From Nonomuraea sp. NEAU-A123 (GTDB taxonomy: Bacteria > Actinomycetota > Actinomycetes > Streptosporangiales > Streptosporangiaceae), in the NCBI RefSeq assembly GCF_018603905.1, contig NZ_JAHFZZ010000032.1:1-64000 (forward strand): a stretch of DNA of 64,000 bases, written 5' to 3'. The translations under genes and the position numbers were made by a program. The notes under the pieces were generated by a model that saw nothing but the letters and a program-made list of their open reading frames with translations, was not told where the DNA came from and made no database searches. The first letter of the stretch is position 1. Each line of letters begins with the position of its first letter. Shown here one piece after another: positions 41,121 to 49,495 of the stretch.

Positions 41121-42932
41121 ATGCGTAAGTTACTCGGCGCCACCACCCTGCTCGCCCTCCTCCTCACCGCCACCCCCGCGCAGGCCGCGGACGCGACTCT
41201 CGACCAGGAGATCGCGATCCCCACGTACTTCTACCCCGGCGGCGACTCGCTGGCCTACTGGAACCAGCTCACCACCGCCTCCAGCAAGCCCTCCATCGCG
41301 GTGGCCAACGTGCTCAACGGCCCCACCAACAGGAAGAACGACGACTACGCGAGCGTGCTGGCCACCACGCACAGCGCCGGCGTCAAGGTCATCGGCTACG
41401 TGGACACCGGCTACTTCGGCACCACCGGGCTGAAGACGCGGCTCGGCTCGACCGCCGCCGCCGACTGGCGCGCCCAGATCCAGACCGACATCGGCAGATG
41501 GTACGAGTTCTACGGCAGCAACATCGACGGCATCTTCTTCGACCAGGCGCAGAAGGACTGCGGCCCCACGACGGGCAGCGAGACCTGGGTGAACCTGTAC
41601 CGCGAGTCGAGCGCGTACGTGAAGAAGTACCACCCCGGCGCGATCACCATCCACAACCCGGGCATCGCGCCCGCCGCGTGCTACGCGGACTCGGCCGACA
41701 TCCTCGTCACCTTCGAGGGCGACTACGCCACCTACCTCAACCCGCCGGCGGAGCGCCAGCAGGCCGCGTGGGAGGCCGCCTACGACCCCAAGCGGATCTG
41801 GCACCTGGTCTACGACGCGCCCGACGCCACCGCCGTGGCCGCCGCCGTCGCCAAGTCCAAGGCCAACAACGCCGGGTACATCTACGTCACCAATGACGTG
41901 ATGGCCAACCCGTGGGACGTCCTGCCCAGCACGTCGTACATGTCGGCGCAGCTCGCGGCGGCGAAAGGCAGCGGCGGCGCCACCCCGGCGACCCCCGCAC
42001 AGCCGACCGCGAGCCTGGTGAAGGCCACCGGCCTGCGCCTGAGCTGGACCTCGGCCGCCTACCCGGGAGTGGTGGGCTACGACGTCTACCAGGGCACCAC
42101 GAAGATCGGCAACGTGGCCAACTCCACTCCGTCGGCGACCACCTTCGACGTGGGCGGCCTGTCCCCGTCCACCGCCTACACCTTCACCGTGCGGGCCAGG
42201 GACAAGGCGGGCCACGTCTCGGCCGCGAGCACGGCGCGCTCAGTGACCACCGCGGCCACGAGCGCGACCGCGCCCACCACCCCCGGCACGCCCACCACCT
42301 CCGACCTCGGCCCCACCAGCGTCAAGCTGGCCTGGGCGGCCTCCACCGACGCCGACTCCGGGGACGGGATCGCCTATTACGACGTCTTCCAGAACGGCGT
42401 GCGGGTGCAGTCGCTGCCCGGCACCGTCACGGCCGCCCAGATCAGCGGACTGAGCGGCGGCGGCACGTACGCGTTCACCGTAAAGGCCCGCGACACCACG
42501 GACCGCTCCTCGGCGGCGTCCGGCCAGGTCAGCGTCACCACCCCGAACCCGCCGCCGATCACCGACCCAGCGACGACGCTCGACTCGGCCACCGCCACCT
42601 ACACGGCGCAGTTCAACCTGCCGTTCTCCTTCCACCACGTCTTCATCGACACCGACGCCAATTACCTGACCGGCTGGTCGGTACAGACGATCGGCGCGGA
42701 GTTCATGATCGAGGACGGCATCCTGTACAAGAAGACCGGCGACCAGACCGCGTTCAGCTGGACCGTGGTGTCCGGCGTCAGCCCACTGCTGTCCACGTCC
42801 GGCGGGCTCTACCGCTGGTCGGTGCCGGCCTCGGCGCTCACCGGCGCGGGCGCCACGCACAAGGTGGTGTTCAACGGCACGGGCGACTCCGACTCCGCCT
42901 ACAGCGACGTGATCACCGTGACTCGCGGCTGA
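41121..42932 (+). CDS. Secreted spherulin-4/GH135-like hydrolase with Fn3 domains
   Basis: A 603-residue secreted protein. Signal peptide 1-22; spherulin-4 (GH135-like) barrel at about 28-280 with IPTYFYPGG, IGYVDTGYFG, DGIFFDQ (Asp136, Asp141), IHNPG and VTFEGDY (Glu199). Two Fn3 domains lie at about 298-383 and 388-476, and a C-terminal beta domain at about 485-603. Fungal Sph3 of this family cleaves galactosaminogalactan. Where fungal enzymes have Asp-Glu (recalled), this one has Asp141-Gln142. It is the last gene of the operon and supplies extracellular cleavage. Substrate assignment is by family only. Confidence 0.82.
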   Translation: MRKLLGATTLLALLLTATPAQAADATLDQEIAIPTYFYPGGDSLAYWNQLTTASSKPSIAVANVLNGPTNRKNDDYASVLATTHSAGVKVIGYVDTGYFGTTGLKTRLGSTAAADWRAQIQTDIGRWYEFYGSNIDGIFFDQAQKDCGPTTGSETWVNLYRESSAYVKKYHPGAITIHNPGIAPAACYADSADILVTFEGDYATYLNPPAERQQAAWEAAYDPKRIWHLVYDAPDATAVAAAVAKSKANNAGYIYVTNDVMANPWDVLPSTSYMSAQLAAAKGSGGATPATPAQPTASLVKATGLRLSWTSAAYPGVVGYDVYQGTTKIGNVANSTPSATTFDVGGLSPSTAYTFTVRARDKAGHVSAASTARSVTTAATSATAPTTPGTPTTSDLGPTSVKLAWAASTDADSGDGIAYYDVFQNGVRVQSLPGTVTAAQISGLSGGGTYAFTVKARDTTDRSSAASGQVSVTTPNPPPITDPATTLDSATATYTAQFNLPFSFHHVFIDTDANYLTGWSVQTIGAEFMIEDGILYKKTGDQTAFSWTVVSGVSPLLSTSGGLYRWSVPASALTGAGATHKVVFNGTGDSDSAYSDVITVTRG

Positions 42933-43001
42933 TGACCGGGGCGGTTCCCGTCAGACTGGTACTTTCCTGGTAAAGGCCTGCCGTTTCTACCTGCACGTTC
43001 A

Positions 43002-43027
43002 GTGTCCGCACGCACGATGGCGGACAC
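43002..43027 (+). promoter_or_regulatory. Inverted repeat directly before the Rbs-type ATPase gene
   Basis: GTGTCCGC (43002-43009) and GCGGACAC (43020-43027) are perfect 8-base arms around a 10-base loop, ending three bases before the GGAGGG that abuts the start codon. It could be an operator or a leader hairpin masking the ribosome-binding site. Confidence 0.5.
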
Positions 43028-43036
43028 GATCGGAGG

Positions 43037-44533
43037 GTGGAGCTTCTCAGGGCCGAGGGCCTGCGCAAACGCTTCCCGGGTGTGCTGGCGCTCGATGGCG
43101 TCGACCTGACCGTGCGCTCCGGTGAGGTGCACGTCCTGCTGGGGGAGAACGGCGCCGGCAAGAGCACGCTGATCAAGATGCTCTCCGGCGCCTACCACCC
43201 CGACGAGGGCCGCGTGCTGCTCGACGGCCACCCCGTGCACATCCGCACGGCCGGCGACGCCCAACGGCTCGGCATCGCCACCATCTACCAGGAGTTCAAC
43301 CTCGTACCCGAGCTCAGCGTGGCCGAGAACCTGTCGCTGGGCCGGCCGCCGCGCAGGTTCGGCTTCGTCGACACCAAGCGGATGCACGAGCGCGCCGTGG
43401 AGCTGCTGGCGCGGGTCGGCGTGGACGTCGATCCGCGTACGCCCGTCAGCCGGCTGGGCATCGCGCGCATGCAGATGGTGGAGATCGCCAAGGCGCTCGG
43501 CCTCCAGGCCCGCGTCCTGATCATGGACGAGCCGACGGCGGTGCTCACCACCGGCGAGGTCGAGAAGCTGTTCTCGATCGTCCGCCGACTCCGCGAGCAG
43601 GGCGTGGCGATCATCTTCATCACCCACCACCTCGAAGAGATCGCGGCGATCGGCGACCGCGTGACCGTGCTGCGCGACGGCCGGTCCGTCGCCGAGGTGC
43701 CCGCCGACACCCCGCAGGACGAACTGGTCCGTCTCATGGTGGGCCGCCCGATCGACCAGCAGTTCCCGCGCGAGCGCGGCCAGGCGGGCGAGCCGCTGCT
43801 CAAGGTCACCGGGCTGGGCCGCAAGGGCGTGTTCGAGGACGTCTCCTTCGAGGTGCGCGCCGGCGAGGTGGTCGGCGTTGCCGGGCTGGTGGGCGCCGGC
43901 CGTACCGAGGTGGCCAGGGCGATCTTCGGCGCCGACCGGTACGACACCGGCGAGGTCACCGTACGCGGCCGGCGACCGACGCCGGGGGACGTGCACGCGG
44001 CCATGGAGGCCGGCCTCGGACTGGTCCCGGAGGACCGCAAGGGCCAGGGTCTGGTCCTGGGCGCGGACATCGCCGAGAACCTCGGGCTGGTCACCCTGCG
44101 CGAGGCCACCCGCGCCGGGTTCGTCGACCGCAAGGGCCAGCACCAGGCCGCCGCGGAGGTCGCGGAACAGCTCGGCATCCGGATGACCGGCCTGGGCCAG
44201 GAGGTCCGCACGCTCTCCGGCGGCAACCAGCAGAAGGTCGTCATCGGCAAGTGGCTGGAGGCCGACGCGGGGGTCCTGATACTCGACGAGCCGACCCGCG
44301 GCATCGACGTGGGCGCGAAGGTCGAGATCTACCAGCTGATCAACGCGCTCACCGCGTCGGGGCACGCGGTGCTCATGATCTCCAGCGACCTGCCCGAGGT
44401 GCTCGGGATGAGCGACCGGATCCTGGTCATGGCGCGCGGGCGGCTGGTCGGCGAGCTGTCCGCGGCCGAGGCCACGCAGGACGGCGTGATGGCGCTGGCG
44501 GTCACCGAGGTGGAGGGTCCCCGTGTCCAGTAG
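43037..44533 (+). CDS. Rbs-type sugar ABC ATPase with two nucleotide-binding domains
   Basis: A 498-residue RbsA/MglA-like double ATPase. The first domain has Walker A GENGAGKST and a degenerate signature LGIARMQMVEIAKAL. The second has LSGGNQQKVVIGKWL and Walker B LILDEPTRGID. It drives import of a pentose or hexose monosaccharide. The GTG at 43037 directly follows GGAGG with essentially no spacer, and no better start is in frame, so initiation is unusual. It overlaps the permease by 11 bases. Confidence 0.92.
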   Translation: MELLRAEGLRKRFPGVLALDGVDLTVRSGEVHVLLGENGAGKSTLIKMLSGAYHPDEGRVLLDGHPVHIRTAGDAQRLGIATIYQEFNLVPELSVAENLSLGRPPRRFGFVDTKRMHERAVELLARVGVDVDPRTPVSRLGIARMQMVEIAKALGLQARVLIMDEPTAVLTTGEVEKLFSIVRRLREQGVAIIFITHHLEEIAAIGDRVTVLRDGRSVAEVPADTPQDELVRLMVGRPIDQQFPRERGQAGEPLLKVTGLGRKGVFEDVSFEVRAGEVVGVAGLVGAGRTEVARAIFGADRYDTGEVTVRGRRPTPGDVHAAMEAGLGLVPEDRKGQGLVLGADIAENLGLVTLREATRAGFVDRKGQHQAAAEVAEQLGIRMTGLGQEVRTLSGGNQQKVVIGKWLEADAGVLILDEPTRGIDVGAKVEIYQLINALTASGHAVLMISSDLPEVLGMSDRILVMARGRLVGELSAAEATQDGVMALAVTEVEGPRVQ

Positions 44534-45470
44534 CGTGTTCCTCCGGCGGTCCTGGCTGGCCGAGAACGGCGCGCTCGCGGCGCTCGTCGTGCTGGTCGTG
44601 GCGCTGTCGCTGCTGTCGTCCGACTTCCTGAGCGTGACGAACCTGCTCAACGTGGGCGTCCAGGCGGCCGTCACCGCGATCCTCGCCTTCGGCTCGACCT
44701 TCGTCATCGTCACCGGCGGCATCGACCTGTCGGTCGGCTCCGTCGCCGCGCTCTCCGCGATCGTCCTGGCGTGGACGGCCAGCGTCGCGGGCCTGCCCTG
44801 GCCGCTGGCCACCGTGGTCTCCCTGGCGGTCGGCGTCGCGTGCGGCCTGGTCAACGCGGCTCTCATCGCGTACGGCAAGCTGCCGCCGTTCATCGCCACG
44901 CTGGCCATGCTCGGCATCGCCCGCGGCCTGGCCCTCGTCATCTCCCAGGGCAGCCCCATCGCGATGCCGGACGCCGTCTCCCACCTGGGCGACACCATCG
45001 GCACCTACCTGCCGGTCCCCGTCGTCGTGATGGTGGTCATGGGCGGCATCGCGGCCGTGATCCTGAACAGGACCTACGCGGGCCGCGCGATGTACGCCAT
45101 CGGCGGCAACGAGGAGGCCGCCCGGCTGTCGGGCATCAAGGTCAGCCGGCAGAAGCTCATCACGTACGCGCTGTCCGGCGGGTTCGCCGCGGTTGCCGGC
45201 ATCGTGCTGGCCAGCCGCCTGGCCTCGGCCCAGCCGCAGGCCGCGGCCGGCTACGAACTGGACGCCATCGCGGCCGTGGTCATCGGCGGCGCCAGCCTGT
45301 CCGGCGGCAAGGGCCGGGCGCTCGGCACCTTCGTCGGCGCGCTCATCCTGGCCGTGCTGCGCAACGGCCTGAACCTGCTCTCCGTCTCGGCGTTCTGGCA
45401 GCAGGTCGTGATCGGCGTGGTCATCGCGCTCGCGGTCCTCGTCGACACGCTGCGGCGCAGGGGAATGTAA
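44523..45470 (+). CDS. Rbs-type sugar ABC permease
   Basis: A 315-residue permease of the RbsC/BPD_transp_2 family with 8-10 predicted helices. Typical motifs are TGGIDLSVGSVAALSA and GGNEEAARLSGIKV. The GTG start lies inside the end of the ATPase gene. It functions with the ATPase and the following binding protein. Confidence 0.93.
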   Translation: MSSSVFLRRSWLAENGALAALVVLVVALSLLSSDFLSVTNLLNVGVQAAVTAILAFGSTFVIVTGGIDLSVGSVAALSAIVLAWTASVAGLPWPLATVVSLAVGVACGLVNAALIAYGKLPPFIATLAMLGIARGLALVISQGSPIAMPDAVSHLGDTIGTYLPVPVVVMVVMGGIAAVILNRTYAGRAMYAIGGNEEAARLSGIKVSRQKLITYALSGGFAAVAGIVLASRLASAQPQAAAGYELDAIAAVVIGGASLSGGKGRALGTFVGALILAVLRNGLNLLSVSAFWQQVVIGVVIALAVLVDTLRRRGM

Positions 45471-45487
45471 TAGGAAGGGGATAGATC

Positions 45488-46444
45488 ATGCGGATTCCTG
45501 CCATCGTCATAGTCGGCACCGCTCTCGCACTCGGCCTCACCGCCTGCGGCTCGTCCGGCCAGTCGGGCTCCAACAGCTCCTCCGCCAAGCCGGCGGCGGG
45601 CGAGATCAAGATCGGCATGTCCGTTTCGACGCTGAACAACCCGTACTTCGTCCAGCTCCGGGACGGCGCGCAGGCCGAGGCCCAGAAGCTCGGCGCCACG
45701 CTCACCGTCACCGACGCCCAGAACGACGCCTCCCAGCAGGTGAACCAGGTCCAGAACTTCGCCAGCCAGGCCATGAAGGCGATCATCCTGAACCCGGTCG
45801 ACTCCGACGCGGCGGCACCGGCGGTCAAGGCGGCGCAGCGGGCCAACATCCCGATCATCGCGGCCGACCGCGGCGTCAACGGCGCCGAGGTGACGGAGAC
45901 CGTGGCCTCCGACAACGTGACCGGCGGCAAGCTGGCGGCCCAGGAACTGGCCAAGCAGCTCGCCGAGAAGGGCCAGGTCGTCGTGCTGCAGGGCGTGGCG
46001 GGCACGTCCGCCGCGCGCGACCGGGGGCAGGGCTTCACCGAGGGGGTCAAGGCGTTCCCGAACATCCAGGTCGTGGCCCAGCAGCCGGCCGACTTCGACC
46101 GGACCAAGGGCCTCGACGTCATGACGAACCTGCTCCAGTCGCACCCCGGCATCAACGGCGTGTTCGCCGAGAACGACGAGATGGCCCTGGGCGCGATCAA
46201 GGCCCTGGGCGCCAAGGCCGGCACGGAGGTCAAGGTCGTCGGCTTCGACGGCACCCCTGACGGCCTGAAGGCGGTCCAGGCGGGCACGCTGAACGCCACC
46301 GTCGCCCAGCAGCCCGCGATGATCGGCCAGCAGGCGGTGACCGCCGCGGTCAAGGCCGCCAAGGGTGAGGAGATCGACAAGACCGTGGCCGTGCCGGTCA
46401 GGGTCGCGACCAAGGAGAACGTCGAGGATTTCACGACGTCCTGA
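45488..46444 (+). CDS. Rbs-type sugar-binding lipoprotein
   Basis: A 318-residue class I (Peripla_BP_4) binding protein with signal peptide and lipobox LTACG. Ligand-pocket signatures include STLNNPYFVQLRDG, ADRGVNG, NDEMALGAIKAL and GFDGTPDGL, close to ribose/allose binding proteins. AGGAAGGGGAT precedes the ATG. The specific sugar cannot be told; arabinose, ribose, xylose and galactose are all possible. Confidence 0.92.
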   Translation: MRIPAIVIVGTALALGLTACGSSGQSGSNSSSAKPAAGEIKIGMSVSTLNNPYFVQLRDGAQAEAQKLGATLTVTDAQNDASQQVNQVQNFASQAMKAIILNPVDSDAAAPAVKAAQRANIPIIAADRGVNGAEVTETVASDNVTGGKLAAQELAKQLAEKGQVVVLQGVAGTSAARDRGQGFTEGVKAFPNIQVVAQQPADFDRTKGLDVMTNLLQSHPGINGVFAENDEMALGAIKALGAKAGTEVKVVGFDGTPDGLKAVQAGTLNATVAQQPAMIGQQAVTAAVKAAKGEEIDKTVAVPVRVATKENVEDFTTS

Positions 46445-46458
46445 CCGGCTGCCTCGCG

Positions 46459-47643
46459 TCAGTTCCTGGGCGTGAGGACCCAGCTCCATTCGCCGTTGTT
46501 CCGGTCACGGTTGGCGGTGAGCTGAGTCATCCGGGAGCCGTCGACGCTGACCAGCACCAGGCCGTTGTCGAACTCATTCCCGCACTCCCCCGCGCAACCG
46601 AGCGCGACCACGTTGTCGTCGTCGGCCCAGGCGAGGAGCTGGAGCACCTTCTGCTTGCCGACGACGGCTCCGGACTGATCGGTGATCTTGGTCGGCAGGC
46701 CGTCGCGGCCGAGAACCAGCTTACCGTTGGGCGAGACCTTCGACCTGCCGGTGTAGTAGACGTACTGGTCACCGGCCGGCGCCTCCACCTGCTTGCCGTC
46801 GAAGTCGATGAAGACCTTGTCCGGCCTGGTGTTGCTGGGCTGCCAGAGCAGCGACCCGTCCAGACTCCAGCCGAGATCCTGGCGCGCGTTCGAGTTGCCT
46901 GGAGACCCGTCCATGCTCATCGGCCCGAGCGCGTGGTAGTCGGCCTCGCCCGTGGCGACGTCGATGACGTAGTAGCCGATCCGCGGGCTGGGGAACACCT
47001 GAAAGGAGTCCTTCCCCATCGCCTGGCGCCGATCCGGAAACTCGGAATAGGCGGTGGCCAGGACCTTGGTTCCGTCGGGCGACCAGACGACCGACCCGAC
47101 GGCGTGCTCCAGATCGATCCAGTCGAGCACCTGCCGGGTGTTCATGTCGAGGATGCCCACCCGCTTGCCGATCAGGTCACCCTCGACCACCGCGGCGAGC
47201 TGGAGTCCCGGCGCCACGTCGGCCCACGCCCACGAGGTCTGCTCGTAGCCGCCGGTGCGCGGATCGTAGAGCGACCAGGTCCGACGGTATCGTTCCCACT
47301 TGTCGGGCAGCTTCTCGACCTTGGTGGTCCAGTACGCGGAGACGGCGACGTTCCCAGCCGCCACCAGCTTCTTCGGGGGCGCGTTGTCGGGGTCGGCCTG
47401 CAACTCGGTCGAGGTCGCCGTCGGCCTGACCGGGACGCTCACCCCTGTCGCGGGCCGTACCGTCGTGTTCTCGCCCTGCAGGCCGATGGCGAACACCGCG
47501 ACGGCCACCGCCAGCCCGGCGGCCAGCACTGTCGCACCGATAGGCAGCCAGGCGCGCCTCCGTAGCGCCCGGTCCGCCAGGTCGTGCGGGACCCGGGCCT
47601 CCGAGGCCCACTCCTCCAGGGTGTCGCGAAGCAGTCGGGTCAT
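46459..47643 (-). CDS. Membrane-anchored beta-propeller-like partner of ECF sigma factor
   Basis: A 394-residue protein. Residues 1-30 are cytoplasmic (LLRDTLEEWASEARVPHDLADRAL), 31-53 form one transmembrane helix, and the rest is an extracytoplasmic domain with TolB/WD40-like blades (VVWSPDGTKVLATAY, GWSLDGSLLW, KVSPNGKLVLGRDG). Its ATG overlaps the sigma-factor stop (ATGA). By position it should be the anti-sigma or sensor partner, although no zinc-binding anti-sigma motif is present. AGECGNEF near the end contains one of a possible Cys pair. Confidence 0.75.
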   Translation of the reverse strand: MTRLLRDTLEEWASEARVPHDLADRALRRRAWLPIGATVLAAGLAVAVAVFAIGLQGENTTVRPATGVSVPVRPTATSTELQADPDNAPPKKLVAAGNVAVSAYWTTKVEKLPDKWERYRRTWSLYDPRTGGYEQTSWAWADVAPGLQLAAVVEGDLIGKRVGILDMNTRQVLDWIDLEHAVGSVVWSPDGTKVLATAYSEFPDRRQAMGKDSFQVFPSPRIGYYVIDVATGEADYHALGPMSMDGSPGNSNARQDLGWSLDGSLLWQPSNTRPDKVFIDFDGKQVEAPAGDQYVYYTGRSKVSPNGKLVLGRDGLPTKITDQSGAVVGKQKVLQLLAWADDDNVVALGCAGECGNEFDNGLVLVSVDGSRMTQLTANRDRNNGEWSWVLTPRN

Positions 47644-48149
47644 GTCGCGGCCTCCAGTTCCACGGCCAGCTCGGGGGCGATCAGCCGGAGCCGGGCGAGC
47701 GATCGGTGCGTGGTGCTTCTGACCGTGCCGACCGAGCAGCCGAGCTCGCGGGCGACCTCGTGGTCGGGCAGGTCCTCGAAGTAGCGCAGCACGAGCACCG
47801 TGCGCTGCTTCGCGGTGAGCTTGGCCAGAGCCCCGCGCAGCACCATGCGCAGCTCGCTCTGGTGCGTGCGGTCCGCTCCCGGCAGGTCCGGCGGGGTCGC
47901 CTGGACGACCTCGCCACGCCGGCCGGTCGCGCGCCACCAGCTCACCTGCTGGCGGTACATGATCTGCCTGGCGTACGCCTCGGGCGTGTCGACCCGCTGC
48001 CATTTCACCGCCAGCTTCGCCAGCGCGCTCTGCACCAAGTCCTCGGCCCCGTGCTGGTCACCACCGGTGAGCAGGAAGCCGAGCCGCATCAGGGCGGGAG
48101 AGCGCGCAGAGACGAACTCGCGGAAGCCTTGCTCGTCCGCGGGGTCCAC
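47640..48149 (-). CDS. SigE-like ECF sigma factor
   Basis: A 169-residue ECF sigma factor: region 2 (LMRLGFLLTGGDQHGAEDLVQSAL ... YARQIMYRQQVSWWR) and region 4 (LPDHEVARELGCSVGTVRSTTHRSLARLR). It is of the actinomycete SigE/sigma-24 family with short linker. GTG at 48149 is preferred because TTTGGAGG lies five bases upstream; the GTG nine codons earlier directly abuts its own GAGGA. Coupled to the membrane partner by overlap. Regulon unknown. Confidence 0.88.
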   Translation of the reverse strand: MDPADEQGFREFVSARSPALMRLGFLLTGGDQHGAEDLVQSALAKLAVKWQRVDTPEAYARQIMYRQQVSWWRATGRRGEVVQATPPDLPGADRTHQSELRMVLRGALAKLTAKQRTVLVLRYFEDLPDHEVARELGCSVGTVRSTTHRSLARLRLIAPELAVELEAAT

Positions 48150-48232
48150 GACCACCTCCAAAGGGGTTGATATCACTCCTCAGACGCCGGGCGGCCTGTC
48201 CCGCTATGCCTCTGCCGGATGACAACTTTTCC

Positions 48233-48331
48233 TGAACCGGATAAGTCGTTCTGACCGCAGATCCTGCCTCAGGAAATCGCTGCTGGTCATACGGTGTGGG
48301 TGTCCTAGAGTGTGGTCAGATAACCGGTTCA
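48233..48331. promoter_or_regulatory. Two inverted TGAACCGG sites before the LacI gene
   Basis: TGAACCGGATAA (48233-48244) and, on the other strand, TGAACCGGTTAT (48331-48320) share TGAACCGGnTA. The second contains the palindrome AACCGGTT. Being in front of a LacI gene and about 85 bases apart, they are good candidates for autoregulation, possibly by looping. They may also affect the divergent sigma-factor gene. Confidence 0.55.
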
Positions 48332-48343
48332 CAGGGGGGTCTC

Positions 48344-49363
48344 GTGAAGCGACCGACGATCGCCGACATCGCCAGCCGTGCGGGAGTCTCCAAGGTGGCG
48401 GTCTCCTACGCGCTCAACGGGCAGCCGGGGGTGTCGGAGGCGACGCGCGCGCGGATCGTCGCCATCGCCGAGGAGATCGGCTGGCAGCCCAACAGCGCCG
48501 CCCGCGCGCTGAACGGCGCCAGGGCCCACACGGTGGGGCTCGCGCTGTGCCGTCCCGCGCGCTTCCTGGGCGTCGAGCCGTTCTTCATGGAGCTCATCAG
48601 CGGCATCGAGGGCGTGCTCGCGGACCGCTCGTACGCCCTGATGCTCCAGGTCGTCACCGACCACCAGCAGGAGATAGAGGTGTACCGGCGCTGGTGGGGC
48701 GAGCGCCGCACGGACGGCGCCTTCCTCGTCGACCTGCGTTACTCCGATACCCGGGTGCCCGCCATGGAGCGGCTGGGCATGCCGGTCGTGGTGATCGGCC
48801 ACCCCGCCGCATCGGGCTCGCTGCCCGCGGTCTGGTCCGACGACGGCGAGGCGATCCGCGAGACCATCGCCTATCTCATCGCGCTCGGGCACCGCCGCAT
48901 CGCCCGGGTCGCCGGACTGTCCAAGCTGGTCCACACGGCCGTGCGCGACCAGGCGTTCGCGGAGTCGTGCGCGGGCGCGGCCGAGCACGTGACCATGCAC
49001 ACCGACTACACCGGCGAGGAGGGCGCCAGGGCGACCAGGCGGCTGCTCAGCTCGGCGGACCGGCCCACCGCGATCGTCTACGACAACGACATCATGGCGG
49101 TGGCGGGCCTGTCCGTCGCCCAGGAGATGCGGCTCGACGTGCCACGCGACCTGTCGATCGTCGCCTGGGACGACTCCCCGCTGTCCCAGGTCGTCCGCCC
49201 GCCGCTCACCGCGCTCACCCGGGACATCCCGGCGTACGGCGCGCACGCCGCCCAGCGACTGCTGGCCCTGATCGCGGGCGAGACCGTGCCGCCGTTCGAG
49301 GACCAGGCGGCCAGGCTGACCCCCCGCGGCAGCACCGGCGCCGTGCTGATCAACACGCATTGA
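48344..49363 (+). CDS. LacI-family regulator
   Basis: A 339-residue regulator with HTH TIADIASRAGVSKVAVSYALNG and a sugar-sensor domain ending GGRPxxLT-like LTPRGSTG. The effector is not deducible. GTG at 48344 is preceded by ACAGGGGGGT. It is not adjacent to a transporter in the same direction; the nearest sugar system is the Rbs-type importer 2 kb away. Paired sites with AACCGG lie in its control region. Confidence 0.9.
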   Translation: MKRPTIADIASRAGVSKVAVSYALNGQPGVSEATRARIVAIAEEIGWQPNSAARALNGARAHTVGLALCRPARFLGVEPFFMELISGIEGVLADRSYALMLQVVTDHQQEIEVYRRWWGERRTDGAFLVDLRYSDTRVPAMERLGMPVVVIGHPAASGSLPAVWSDDGEAIRETIAYLIALGHRRIARVAGLSKLVHTAVRDQAFAESCAGAAEHVTMHTDYTGEEGARATRRLLSSADRPTAIVYDNDIMAVAGLSVAQEMRLDVPRDLSIVAWDDSPLSQVVRPPLTALTRDIPAYGAHAAQRLLALIAGETVPPFEDQAARLTPRGSTGAVLINTH

Positions 49364-49389
49364 GCGGCGCCGAAAAGGCGATTGTTCAC

Positions 49390-49405
49390 GGCGTTTTATA
49401 ACGCC
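49390..49405 (+). terminator. Small hairpin after the LacI gene
   Basis: GGCGTT-TTAT-AACGCC is a perfect 6-base stem with four-base loop, 26 bases after the LacI stop and followed by an A-rich stretch. It could be a weak terminator; an operator role for the next gene is an alternative. Confidence 0.4.
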
Positions 49406-49495
49406 ACAAATACCTGCCATTACCTCAGTGAACCGGCCATGTCGGCAATCCGTTGTGGCGGTGGATGCGTATTCCCCGACGAAAGGGAGTTCTCC

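Noticed and set aside
42899..45004. 701-codon minus-strand frame over the Rbs-type genes
   Set aside because: Antisense shadow of the ATPase and permease.
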